A DNA stretch of 64,000 nt from the NCBI RefSeq assembly GCF_029168945.1, contig NC_083605.1, positions 38,267,280 through 38,331,279 of the forward strand. Reading direction: 5' to 3'. This DNA is from Cannabis sativa (lineage: Eukaryota > Streptophyta > Magnoliopsida > Rosales > Cannabaceae). The notes under the pieces were generated by a model. The model saw only the letters and a program-made list of their open reading frames with translations. It did no database searches and was not told the origin of the DNA. This document shows, in pieces, positions 23,066 to 32,809 of the stretch (its first letter is position 1; each line of letters begins with the position of its first letter). The position numbers and the translations under genes are program-made.

Positions 23066-24075
23066 GTAGTATCCAACATTTAGTTCTCAATTCATTAGAA
23101 ACACTTTTTTATATATTTAGTCTTTTCTTCAAAAATATATTATAAAAGTTGGTATTCGTCTTCAATTATTAATTATTTTAGTATATACTAAATAAATAAA
23201 TACGTGTAGATTAAAATGATACCTCTTCAGAATATTCTATTATTTTTGTTGCATAACAATCTAAGATTTGTTCTTCTTCGTGACCAAACATAATTACAGC
23301 TACGCTTCTAGTGTCGTCTTTTGTTCTATTACGGTTTGTAACACTTAACCACAAAAACTAATTTTTTGGCGGGTAAACTACCTAAATCCTAATTTTATTT
23401 TTCTCTGCACACCTCCATCCAAAAATCACAATTAAGTGCCACGGTGGACTGTTCACGTGTACACACTTATACACGTGGCAAATTTTTAGTGGTCCACGTA
23501 ATATTAGTTTTATAAAATAATTATAAATATTTAAAACAAATTAACTATGGAATTTAATAAATAGTAACTTGTAACATTTTTTAATAACTAGTAATTAATT
23601 TAATAATTAAAATTCTAATTTGGTTGTATATTGCATAAGGTTATAGGTTGTGTGCTAATATTTGAGGGTCGACATATTTCAGTGTTGATCGAATTTGTAA
23701 TAGGTATATCCATTCGCTAACTTTTTGTTATTATAATTAATTATCACTGCATGCTTAGTTGAGTTTGAATATCTTAAATATTCATCCGTAGTGAAGTAGG
23801 TTCTGCGAATACATGTACTGCGGTCGAATGGGTGGAGAAATTTTGTATTGTTACTGTTAGTTTCTTTGTTCTGTATTATTATATTTGTTTTGTTTGTTAC
23901 TTTAGGCACTTTTAAAATTTTTGGGACCATCCAATTACAGCCGTTATGCTGCCAAAATTTCAATAGAATTTGGATCAAATTTTAGTAAAAAAATATAAAT
24001 GTTGAAGGAAAAGTACATAACATAAATAACTAGGTTATTACTCGCTAGTTGTAAGAAATTAGGTAACATAACACA
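23066..24075. other. Unassigned AT-rich sequence between LTRs
   Basis: About 1 kb that I cannot attribute to any retrotransposon here. A 99-codon open frame on the minus strand (23679-23978) has no recognisable similarity and low-complexity composition, so I do not call it a gene. The start (23066-23160) resembles 13636-13740. This may be the oldest layer of the window, together with 25978-26498. Confidence 0.5.
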
Positions 24076-25977
24076 TGTTGGAATTTATTTTACCAAGATC
24101 TTAGATCTACTCACAAGTATGTTGTTTAACACCCTAAATATGAACTTTCTAAAACGATAATTAAACACATATAAAGTTATGAAAACCTTACATTGATGCA
24201 GCAGAATAATGTCTCCTTCCAGCCAGATCTCTAACTCTTGTATCCTTTCTATCGCAGAGTATTATCAAGATCTGAGCCAGAATGTCCTTCTCTTTGTGTG
24301 TGATCCTTCACAGTCTTCCAATCTATGATTGAGGTACCCCTTCTGTGTCTGGGCACTGCTCTATCACTAAGGTTTCGAAATTGAAAAGATGAAAAGAGAG
24401 AGGTATAGGGTCGGCTATAGAGAGAGAAGTGGAAGGCTCAGTTTTTCTGAAAAGGCAATCTTTGATTTTCTGAGAAAAAGGTTATATTGAAAACTTGTTA
24501 TTTGACTGAGCCATCACTTTCTATTTATAGGAAACTACTAGGTTTAGGTTAGTAATTATTTGGCATTAAAATAATGAAAATATTAATAGGAAAAAGCTGC
24601 TTAAGTGGCCGGCCACAGGTGTTATTGGGCCTCACTTGGATTTTGCAGTTTTCACAATTTTTATTTTTATTTTCTCAAAAACACTAATTTTCCAATTCTA
24701 ACCTCTTAAATGCCAAAAATAATTATTTAATAACTAAAATAGATTATTAAATAATATTGTTATTTAATTTAATTATTAATTAGACATATAGAGTCTCTTA
24801 ATTAATAAATAAACCTAGAATCTCTTTTCTTTACAATTTCACTCCTGGGTAGTGAAAATTCATAAATTAGACATAGTCTAACTTTAGAAATATAGTTGAT
24901 TAATCACAAATCAATTATTGAGTCTTACAAGCACTATAGTCTCAACTAGAATGGGGACCATGGATCTATATGCTAAGCTTTCAATAAGTGAACCGAATTT
25001 ACTAAGTAAATCCCTACTTATTAATTCCTCGTTGAATCCACTCTTAGAACTTAGAATTGCACTCTCAAACTTATATAGAGCAAATTATATGTTCCACGAT
25101 ATAGATATGCTATCTCATTTAACCATTGTTATAATCTTATTGTGATTTAATGATCCTCTATATAGATGATCTACATCGAGATGGGAATTCTTTACCGTTC
25201 TCACCCCTCAATGTATTTTGCCCCTTAAAATACTTAGCTACCTGTAAATGATGTTTCATGATCTAATAATTAGTCAGTTAAACAAGAGCTCATCCATTTA
25301 CTTCTATTTTCCAAGCTCGAAGGGAATCATCACTTGACTTCTATACACCAGTAGAAGCTATAGATTCCATGTTTATGTTCAGCACTCCCACTCAATCATA
25401 CTATCATGTTCCCAAAATATACGTATCACCCTGACCTAAAAGTAGGCTTAACTAATAAATCAAAGAACATGAATAACACTCCTGAGTTGAGCCTAAGCAT
25501 ATCAGGATTTAGATTCTTTTAATCTTAAGATCAACTACTGATATTGACTTGGAAAGATATGCTTAACGGTAAGTTTGTAATATCTTAACTTAGTTGCAAT
25601 ATCGGTCCAGTCCAATGTATACTCCATACATTCGAAACTAGTATACTTTACTAATGTCCTGGAAAGAACTTAACACTTACTCCAAGTGTAAGTACACATC
25701 ATCGTTGATTATCACATTAGTGTAAATCATATAACACTGATGAAACAGGGACCAAGTCTTTTGATACATATGATCACAATCACATTCCACTGTGTTGACT
25801 ATACTGTAATTGTGAATAAACATATGATTTGGATTTAACTGATTCTGTGTATAATAGTAATAAACATATTTAAACCATTAGCATGTAGAATTCATGCAAA
25901 CATCACTCATTTCAAATTTCTTATATTGATAACTAATCAGATTGTAAAGAGTTTTATTTAGGGCATAAAACCCAACA
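24076..25977 (-). mobile_element. nCop solo LTR without a target duplication
   Basis: The left end TGTTGGAATTTATTTTACC and right end TAAAACCCAACA define a full-length LTR, more diverged than the other nCop solo LTR. The adjoining bases are ACACA on the left and GTAAT on the right, so no five-base duplication is visible. This suggests recombination between two different insertions, or a flank deletion. Confidence 0.85.
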
Positions 25978-26498
25978 GTAATCTGGAGAGGATTTGCAGG
26001 AGGTAGCATTGTGTGATTTCATCGGCAACCAGGGAATGCTGTTTGGAATGATGTATACTCTTCTTTAATCTAATTAACCTTATACATATATATATATCAA
26101 ATTCTAGTCAAATTATTATAAGAAGTAATACTTAACAATTTTTTTGGCAGGCCCATCTGGGAGAGCATCAACGGTATGAGAAATCTTTTCAAGTTTTACA
26201 ACCCAGAGCTTCTCACAGTGAATGGTATTACCGATGAAGAGAAGAGTGAGTGTTTTGACAATGTGGCAAGACGATTGGTTGCTTGGTTATCATCGATGAA
26301 TAACCACCACCAAATGTTCTTTATTCCTTGGAATGTCGGGTAAACACTATTTAATTCTTTAGTGCTAATTGTTCATTTCTATATCATCAAAATATTTTTA
26401 TACAATCTTACTTATATTCCAATATAATTTTCTAGTGCGCATTGGAAGCTAGAGGTCATTGCGCCAATGAAAATTATCCATTTAGACCCTGTACGTGG
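25978..26498 (+). pseudogene. Fragment of an Ulp1-like C48 cysteine protease gene, three exons
   Basis: C48/Ulp1 proteases cleave SUMO-type modifiers. In plants, similar domains are common in Mutator-like and CACTA DNA transposons. Exons 25978-26052, 26151-26339 and 26436-26498 join in frame through GT-AG introns of 98 and 96 bases, both phase 2. Exon 2 reads PIWESINGMRNLFKFYNPEL and ends QMFFIPWNVG; exon 3 reads AHWKLEVIAPMK then IIHLDPVRG. The HW and LDP-RG motifs match the catalytic His and Asp blocks of the family. The Gln and Cys blocks, expected downstream, are removed by Gypsy-A inserting at 26499. The upstream part is cut by the nCop LTR at 25977. Whether it came from a host gene or a DNA transposon cannot be told. 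Confidence 0.65.
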
Positions 26499-28473
26499 TG
26501 TAAAGATCGCTTAGCTTAAATTTGAAAATTAGCAGATAATTAGGGTCTAATTACATAAATTATTTGTTAAATCTAAATTATTAATTTATGATGTTTTATT
26601 TGAATTTAGAATGCATTTTATATGTCGTATATAGAAATTTCATAATTCTTCATGTTCAGTGCCCGGTAACATTGGAACGCGGTGTTTGGCTATTAGAATC
26701 ACATCTTAGTATTTTAGTATAGTGCGGTGATATAGTTAGACATTGGGAATGTCAAGAATAGTCGTGATTCTAGAATTCCCAATATACCCCTTAGTGCCCT
26801 TTTTGGACTTTTAGTGTGGGAGGGGCAAAATTGTCATTTTGCCCCATTAGCCTTTTGTCATTCTGTGACTTTAGATAAGTAATTAAATCAATTTTCTAAG
26901 TTATGTTATGATGATATTATCTTTGATAAAACCCTTTTATTCATTATTTTAGAAATAAGAAAAAACGTTTGGAAAGGAAGCTCTCTCTCAACTCTCTCTT
27001 TCTCTCTCTCGAAATCCCTAGAACCAGCTAGGGTTTGGGTGTTCTTCAACAATTCTAGGTGATTTCTAGCAGCTCTAAGTGTAATCTAAGCCAAGGTAAG
27101 GTCTCTTGTAGCTCCCTCATTAGTTTCTTGTTTTTGAAGAAATGACTTATGCATGTTTTAGGGATTTTGGCTGCTGTTCTTGTTGCTGGTGTTTGATTGT
27201 GTTAAATGTAGTTAAAATATGTTGGAATAAGTTGGTTTAAGCTTGGTTTGTGGGCTATTATTGGGTTTGAGTTGGCTTTAAGTTTTAGAACTCAAGCTTG
27301 GCCCTTTAATGGCAAGTTTTTTTTTCAGTGCTTGTAGTTGTGTTTTATTGCTTGGAGAATGATCTTTAGGATGCTTAGAACAGGTCTGGAAGGTCTCATG
27401 TGGATTGGGGTTGTTTTGGTTGAGATATGGAATTTTTAGGCATTCCTGCACTGAACCGGAAGTCCAATTCAGAGGGGCCTGTAGGAACCGGAATGCCGGT
27501 TGGGGAACCGGTCTACCGGTTGGGGTAGTTTTGGGAACCCTAGTTTTTCCCATTTTTGAGATATTTAGGGTATTGCCATGTTATTCATCAATAGGGAAAC
27601 TTTTAGTTTCAAGTTAAAGTCCCCGGAAAGTTACTTAGCGTGTCACTTACCAGTGCTGTGATTGATGAGATTTAGGAGCCTGTAATTCGCCGAGCAGTTG
27701 TTCCACTCAGGTTGGCTGGCACACCTGAATTCGAAATCAAGCTAAGATTAATATAATATTTTGCATATGTTTACACATGTTTAGCTTGCATGTTAGTTTC
27801 CGTCAGAATAACATATTAGATATATGTTAGGCAAATCTATAGCCATCAGATTAGCATATCAGGGCAACAGTGAGGTTTACATAGAGTTGCATTGAGATGC
27901 CATCAGATATATCCTAGGCTATCAGATAGTATGAGTTAACTTCTACAACATCAGTACGATTAGAGTACTGAGTATAGGTTGGGTTAGCAGTTACTCATAG
28001 TTTGTCAAGAACGTTCCTGATTCAGTTAGGGTTATGGTTAGGTGTATGGGAACCTGATTATAACCGGGATATTAGTATGTTTATTATGTTATGCTTTTCC
28101 TACTGAGTCTGTCGACTCACAGTGCTATTGCTATGTGTAGGTAAGGGCAAAGCTAAAGTTGAGGAACCGTGAGAGCGAGCAGATGAAGATTGTACATGTC
28201 GGGGCAGTTAGGCCTGGAGCGTACGATCCTCGGGACATCAGGGCTTTTGTTGTTTTGTCGCTAGGTGACAAGTATTTTTTAAATGTGTAGTAAACTTTAT
28301 AACTGTATTTTTTAAACGGGATCCCGAAAGTTTATAAAAGTTATATTTTATGTTTTAATTAAATAAGCAAAATTTTAATTATTCACGTTTTCCAATAACC
28401 TCGTTGATTAGCAATGAGTTGTACAGTACGTTAAAAATCACTCTAACACGCCTATGCTAGTTAGGGTGTTACA
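26499..28473 (+). mobile_element. Gypsy-A 5' LTR
   Basis: Starts TGTAAAGATCGCTTAGC and ends TTAGGGTGTTACA immediately before the primer site. It contains a CT-rich tract (about 26983-27011) and the palindromes AACCGGAATGCCGGTT (27486-27501) and AACCGGTCTACCGGTT (27506-27521). It matches the 3' LTR (46859-47999) and, reversed, the solo LTR at 16826-20719. Confidence 0.9.
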
Positions 28474-28475
28474 AT

Positions 28476-28489
28476 TTGGTATCAGAGCC
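28476..28489 (+). other. Gypsy-A primer binding site (initiator Met tRNA)
   Basis: TTGGTATCAGAGCC follows the 5' LTR by two bases and is the usual plant sequence complementary to the 3' end of initiator methionine tRNA. Confidence 0.88.
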
Positions 28490-28724
28490 GCCAGGTTGTT
28501 TTCTGAAGATCGTCACGACATGTACAATCATCTTCAGCAGTCAATTCGTTCCACGGTTCAGTAAACTTTTATTGCTTTAGTAGTTTATTTTACTAGTATG
28601 ATTTAAGAAAAGCCTGTTAGGAAGCATGTAAGTAGCCTGATAGTAGAATAGGCCCTTGTTTTTAATTTCTAAATAAGCAGCATTAGTAATTTTCTCTTTG
28701 ATCACGATCTTACCAGACTAGCTC

Positions 28725-29018
28725 TTGGTTATGCAGGCTGTTGAGAATGGTATGGACGCCAAGCGAAACACTAGGAGCCAGGGTAATTCGGTTGGATCAA
28801 ATGAAGGTCAGGGAGCTCAGATTTCCCCAAATGTCCGTGGCCGGGGTAGAGGTCTCAAGGGCAGGGAACGTGGTCGGGGTGATGCTAACCCGCCACAGGT
28901 TGCCCAAGCTGCCCAGGCTGCTAAGGATGCCCAGAATTGGGAAAAAAGTTTTACAGAAATGCAAACTAGAATCAATGAACAAGAGGAAGATATTTGGAAA
29001 TTAAGACAACAGGGTGCT
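28725..29018 (+). pseudogene. Gypsy-A gag, N-terminal part
   Basis: The frame starts at 28725 (MVMQAVENG) or, more in line with related elements, at the Met of MDAKRNTRSQGN (28752). It is rich in Gly/Arg (RGRGRGLKGRERGRG), then alanine repeats and a short coiled stretch (NWEKSFTEMQTRINEQEEDI). It stops being gag at 29018, where the Cassandra composite enters after GTGCT. The frame resumes in the same phase at 32810. Gag would form the RNA-packaging particle. Confidence 0.8.
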
Positions 29019-29451
29019 TGTAACGTCCCCGCTTCAAGCCTCCATTGGACCCTTACACCCACGGACTAATGGCTCTTATACACGGGTACGCCACTCTGGA
29101 TGCTTCTTGGATTGATGACTGACCCTACAGACCAACACGAGTGTTTCCAGCATGCTTTGTCCTCACTCGCACGCTTCCTGGGAAAACTTCCCAGGAGGTC
29201 ACCCATCCTAAAATTGCTCCCAAGCCAAGCACGCTTAACTGTGGAGTTCTTTCGTGATGGGCTACCGAAAAACAAGATGCACCTTGTTGACATAAGTAGT
29301 ACCAATCAATCCATTTAAGCTCTCTTCAACTGTGTAGTCCCATACCTACACAGTTTCAGAATCATCCCACTTGACCTTCCCCAGGCGGTGTGGGATTGCA
29401 CAGCTTACCCGGTATTTCCCCTTACGGATCACGGGACTTCTGACTGTCACA
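29019..29451 (-). mobile_element. Cassandra LTR 1 (type a)
   Basis: 433 bp. On the minus strand it carries the 5S-like A box AGTTAAGCGTGCTTGG (29240-29225) and the C box GGATGGGTGACC (29208-29197). It shares the distinctive variants CCCATCACGAAAG and GGCGTACCCGTG with LTR 4, which define type a. Confidence 0.88.
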
Positions 29452-29523
29452 ATCACCCCCACTTACAGGGTCCGACGTCCTCGTCGACCACACTTCCGGC
29501 TGGGACAAGGCTCTGATACCATT

Positions 29524-29958
29524 TGTAACGTCCCCGCTTCAAGCCTCCATTGGGCCCTTACACCCACGGAATGAATGGCTCTTATACACGAGTACGTCAC
29601 TCTGGCTGCTTCATGGACTGACGACTGACCCTACAGACCAACACGAGTGTTTCCAGCGTGCTTTGTCCTCACTCACACGCTTCCTGGGAAGACTTCCCAG
29701 GAGGTCACCCATCCTTGAAATTGCTCCCAAGCCAAGCACGCTTAACTGTGGAGTTCTTTCGAGATAGGCTACCGAAAAACAAGATGCACCTTGTTGACAT
29801 AAGTAGTACCAATCAATCCATTTAAGCTCTCTTCAACTGTGTAGTCCCATACCTACACAGTTTCAGAATCATCCCACTTGACCTTCCCCAGGCGGTGTGG
29901 GATTGCACAGCTTACCCGGTATTTCCCCTTACGGATCACGGGACTTCTGACTGTCACA
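29524..29958 (-). mobile_element. Cassandra LTR 2 (type b)
   Basis: 435 bp, with the A box at 29747-29732 and the C box at 29714-29703 on the minus strand. It carries the type b variants CCTATCTCGAAAG and GACGTACTCGTG shared with LTRs 3, 5 and 6. After its inner end only about 12 bases of the TRIM interior (polypurine side) remain before the gypsy fragment. Confidence 0.88.
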
Positions 29959-30416
29959 ATCACCCCCACTTTTTTGGGTTTGCTGCCTGCGAGGAACCGA
30001 AATTCCGGTTGTACATCCGGAATTCCGGATGGGGGTTCTGAATTTTCCAGAACCGGAATTCCGGTTGGGCAACCGGTCTACCGGTTGGGGAAAATTCAGG
30101 GACCCTAGTTTTCCTCGTTTTTATGTTTTTAGGGGTATTGCCATGCTTTTTATCGATAGGGAAACTTTTAGTTTCAAGTTTTAGTCCCCGGGAAGTGATT
30201 TAGCGTGTCACTTATAGCGTTGTGATTTTTATGGTTTAGGAGCCGATGTCACGTCTCGGCTTCGATTCCGGTCGGGTTGGACCGACACCTGAATTCGGAA
30301 TCCAGGTAAGATTAGTATAACAGTATGCATATGTAGATTACATGTTTAGCGTGCATGTAGGAAGCCTATTAGATTACATTAGTTGTATGTTGGCTTCGAA
30401 CCATCCAACCCTGTCA

Positions 30417-30646
30417 CGTCGGTACAGGCTGGAGTATGACCAGCAGCCGGAGTATGACCGGTTCGACCGATCAGGCTGACACTTGGTTGGTGGTTCCGTA
30501 CTATTGACGTATCCCGTCGGTACAGGCTGGAGTATGACCAGCAGCCGGAGTATGACCGGTTCGACCGATCAGGAGGATATAGTAACACGTCGGTACAGGC
30601 TGGAGTATGACCAGCAGCCGGAGTATGACCGGTTCGACCGATCAGG
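30417..30646 (+). repeat. Three copies of a 59-base repeat
   Basis: Identical 59-base units at 30417-30475, 30515-30573 and 30588-30646 (start CGTCGGTACAGGCTGGAG, end CGACCGATCAGG), with unlike spacers of 39 and 14 bases. Each unit contains GGAGTATGACC twice. The identity of the units implies recent duplication or homogenisation inside an otherwise diverged fragment. Confidence 0.85.
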
Positions 30647-30687
30647 TTGTTACGTGTCAATAGTACCGTCCCTATGAACGTTCAAAA

Positions 30688-30779
30688 CTCAGTACCATGT
30701 TGGACATGGCAGTAGTGCTCAGTACCATGTTGGACATGGCAGTAGCGGGACTCAGTATCGTGTTGGACACGGCAGTTAG
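30688..30779 (+). repeat. Three copies of a ~30-base repeat with palindromic core
   Basis: Units start with CTCAGTA at 30688, 30718 and 30751. Cores are CCATGTTGGACATGG twice and CGTGTTGGACACG once. The third core differs symmetrically from the others on both arms. Equivalent sequence in Gypsy-A LTRs is not repeated. Confidence 0.75.
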
Positions 30780-30850
30780 TTTTATGTATGATATTATTAT
30801 GCTTTTCTTACTGAGTCTGTCGACTCACAGTTTATGTTCATGTGTAAAAT

Positions 30851-31285
30851 TGTGACAGTCAGAAGTCCCGTGATCCGTAAGGGGAAATACCGGGTAAGCT
30901 GTGCAATCCCACACCGCCTGGGGAAGGTCAAGTGGGATGATTCTGAAACTGTGTAGGTATGGGACTACACAGTTGAAGAGAGCTTAAATGGATTGATTGG
31001 TACTACTTATGTCAACAAGGTGCATCTTGTTTTTCGGTAGCCTATCTCGAAAGAACTCCACAGTTAAGCGTGCTTGGCTTGGGAGCAATTTCAAGGATGG
31101 GTGACCTCCTGGGAAGTCTTCCCAGGAAGCGTGTGAGTGAGGACAAAGCACGCTGGAAACACTCGTGTTGGTCTGTAGGGTCAGTCGTCAGTCCATGAAG
31201 CAGCCAGAGTGACGTACTCGTGTATAAGAGCCATTCATTCCGTGGGTGTAAGGGCCCAATGGAGGCTTGAAGCGGGGACGTTACA
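30851..31285 (+). mobile_element. Cassandra LTR 3 (type b)
   Basis: 435 bp, TGTGACAGTC to GGACGTTACA. A box AGTTAAGCGTGCTTGG at 31062-31077, C box GGATGGGTGACC at 31095-31106. Followed by a 72-base interior with the Met-tRNA primer site. Confidence 0.9.
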
Positions 31286-31357
31286 AATGGTATCAGAGCC
31301 TTGTCCCAGCCGGAAGTGTCGTCGACGAGGACGTCGGACCCTGTAAGTGGGGGTGAT

Positions 31358-31790
31358 TGTGACAGTCAGAAGTCCCGTGATCCGTAAGGGGAAATACCGG
31401 GTAAGCTGTGCAATCCCACACCGCCTGGGGAAGGTCAAGTGGGATGATTCTGAAACTGTGTAGGTATGGGACTACACAGTTGAAGAGAGCTTAAATGGAT
31501 TGATTGGTACTACTTATGTCAACAAGGTGCATCTTGTTTTTCGGTAGCCCATCACGAAAGAACTCCACAGTTAAGCGAGCTTGACTTGGGAGTAATTTCA
31601 GGATGGGTGACCTCCTGGGAAGTTTTCCCAGGAAGCGTGCGAGTGAGGACAAAGCATGCTGGAAACACTCGTGTTGGTCTGTAGGGTCAGTCATCAATCC
31701 AAGAAGCATCCAGAGTGGCGTACCCGTGTATAAGAGCCATTAGTCCGTGGGTGTAAGGGCCCAATGGAGGCTTGAAGCGGGGACGTTACA
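31358..31790 (+). mobile_element. Cassandra LTR 4 (type a)
   Basis: 433 bp, type a like LTR 1. Its A box is altered (AGTTAAGCGAGCTTGA at 31569-31584), so polymerase III recognition would be weaker if it occurs at all. Confidence 0.9.
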
Positions 31791-31862
31791 AATGGTATCA
31801 GAGCCTTGTCCCAGCCGGAAGTGTGGTCGACGAGGACGTCGGACCCTGTAAGTGGGGGTGAT

Positions 31863-32297
31863 TGTGACAGTCAGAAGTCCCGTGATCCGTAAGGGGAAAT
31901 ACCGGGTAAGCTGTGCAATCCCACACCGCCTGGGGAAGGTCAAGTGGGATGATTCTGAAACTGTGTAGGTATGGGACTACACAGTTGAAGAGAGCTTAAA
32001 TGGATTGATTGGTACTACTTATGTCAACAAGGTGCATCTTGTTTTTCGGTAGCCTATCTCGAAAGAACTCCACAGTTAAGCGTGCTTGGCTTGGGAGCAA
32101 TTTCAAGGATGGGTGACCTCCTAGGAAGTCTTCCCAGGAAGCGTGTGAGTGAGGACAAAGCACGCTGGAAACACTCGTGTTGGTCTGTAGGGTCAGTCGT
32201 CAGTCCATGAAGCAGCCAGAGTGACGTACTCGTGTATAAGAGCCATTCATTCCGTGGGTGTAAGGGCCCAATGGAGGCTTGAAGCGGGGACGTTACA
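31863..32297 (+). mobile_element. Cassandra LTR 5 (type b)
   Basis: 435 bp with A box at 32074-32089 and C box at 32107-32118, both consensus. Confidence 0.9.
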
Positions 32298-32369
32298 AAT
32301 GGTATCAGAGCCTTGTCCCAGCCGGAAGTGTGGTCGACGAGGACGTCGGACCCTGTAAGTGGGGGTGAT

Positions 32370-32804
32370 TGTGACAGTCAGAAGTCCCGTGATCCGTAAG
32401 GGGAAATACCGGGTAAGCTGTGCAATCCCACACCGCCTGGGGAAGGTCAAGTGGGATGATTCTGAAACTGTGTAGGTATGGGACTACACAGTTGAAGAGA
32501 GCTTAAATGGATTGATTGGTACTACTTATGTCAACAAGGTGCATCTTGTTTTTCGGTAGCCTATCTCGAAAGAACTCCACAGTTAAGCGTGCTTGGCTTG
32601 GGAGCAATTTCAAGGATGGGTGACCTCCTGGGAAGTCTTCCCAGGAAGCGTGTGAGTGAGGACAAAGCACGCTGGAAACACTCGTGTTGGTCTGTAGGGT
32701 CAGTCGTCAGTCCATGAAGCAGCCAGAGTGACGTACTCGTGTATAAGAGCCATTCATTCCGTGGGTGTAAGGGCCCAATGGAGGCTTGAAGCGGGGACGT
32801 TACA
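32370..32804 (+). mobile_element. Cassandra LTR 6 (type b)
   Basis: 435 bp, nearly identical to LTRs 3 and 5. A box 32581-32596, C box 32614-32625, followed directly by the right target duplication GTGCT. Confidence 0.9.
32540..32660 (+). other. 5S rRNA-like segment in Cassandra LTR 6 (representative of six)
   Basis: The segment runs AACTCCACAGTTAAGCG...TGCTTGG...GGATGGGTGACCTCC...GGGAAGTC, matching the A box, spacer and C box of plant 5S rRNA genes. Cassandra elements are known to carry such 5S-derived promoters in the LTR. The beginning of true 5S rRNA (GGGTGCGATC) is not preserved, so this is not a functional 5S gene. Confidence 0.85.
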
Positions 32805-32809
32805 GTGCT

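Larger units (their letters stand above)
29971..30850 (+). mobile_element. Gypsy LTR fragment at the centre of the Cassandra composite
   Basis: It aligns with Gypsy-A 5' LTR sequence from about 27480 to 28135: the palindrome cluster (ATCCGGAATTCCGGAT at 30015-30030, AACCGGAATTCCGGTT at 30051-30066, AACCGGTCTACCGGTT at 30071-30086), the AGGGAAACTTTTAGTTTCAA segment, the CACCTGAATTCGGAATC segment, and ACTGAGTCTGTCGACTCACA near the right end. It differs considerably from Gypsy-A, so it came from another subfamily. It includes two tandem repeat arrays not present in Gypsy-A. Confidence 0.75.
29019..32804. mobile_element. Cassandra TRIM composite: six LTRs in inverted arrangement around a gypsy LTR fragment
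   Basis: A single insertion into Gypsy-A gag, bounded by the perfect duplication GTGCT (29014-29018 and 32805-32809). From left: two Cassandra LTRs on the minus strand, an 880-base gypsy-LTR-like segment, then four LTRs on the plus strand. Neighbouring same-strand LTRs are separated by 72 bases that hold a Met-tRNA primer site (TGGTATCAGAGCC) and a purine-rich tract (AAGTGGGGGTGA), i.e. complete TRIM interiors. Each LTR contains a 5S rRNA-like segment, the hallmark of Cassandra. Both outer termini are LTR 3' ends (TGTAACGTCCCC and its complement), unlike a normal element. There is no protein-coding gene. Confidence 0.88.

Noticed and set aside
23679..23978. 99-codon minus-strand frame in the unassigned 1 kb
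   Set aside because: Asn/Lys-rich composition typical of AT-rich non-coding DNA; no motif, no splice or promoter context.
30417..30779. CRISPR-like look of evenly spaced repeats
   Set aside because: Only three units with unequal spacers, in a plant gypsy LTR fragment; CRISPR arrays do not occur in nuclear plant genomes.
29371..32450. Repeated 67-72 codon open frames (start MTFPRRCGIAQLTRYFPL; MLLGLMTDPTDQHECFQH) in the Cassandra region
   Set aside because: They recur because the LTR recurs, lie antisense to the LTR and overlap the 5S-derived part. Cassandra TRIMs have no coding capacity.
32540..32660. Functional 5S rRNA gene
   Set aside because: Only the internal promoter half resembles 5S rRNA; the 5' end of the gene is missing and it sits in a Cassandra LTR in all six copies.
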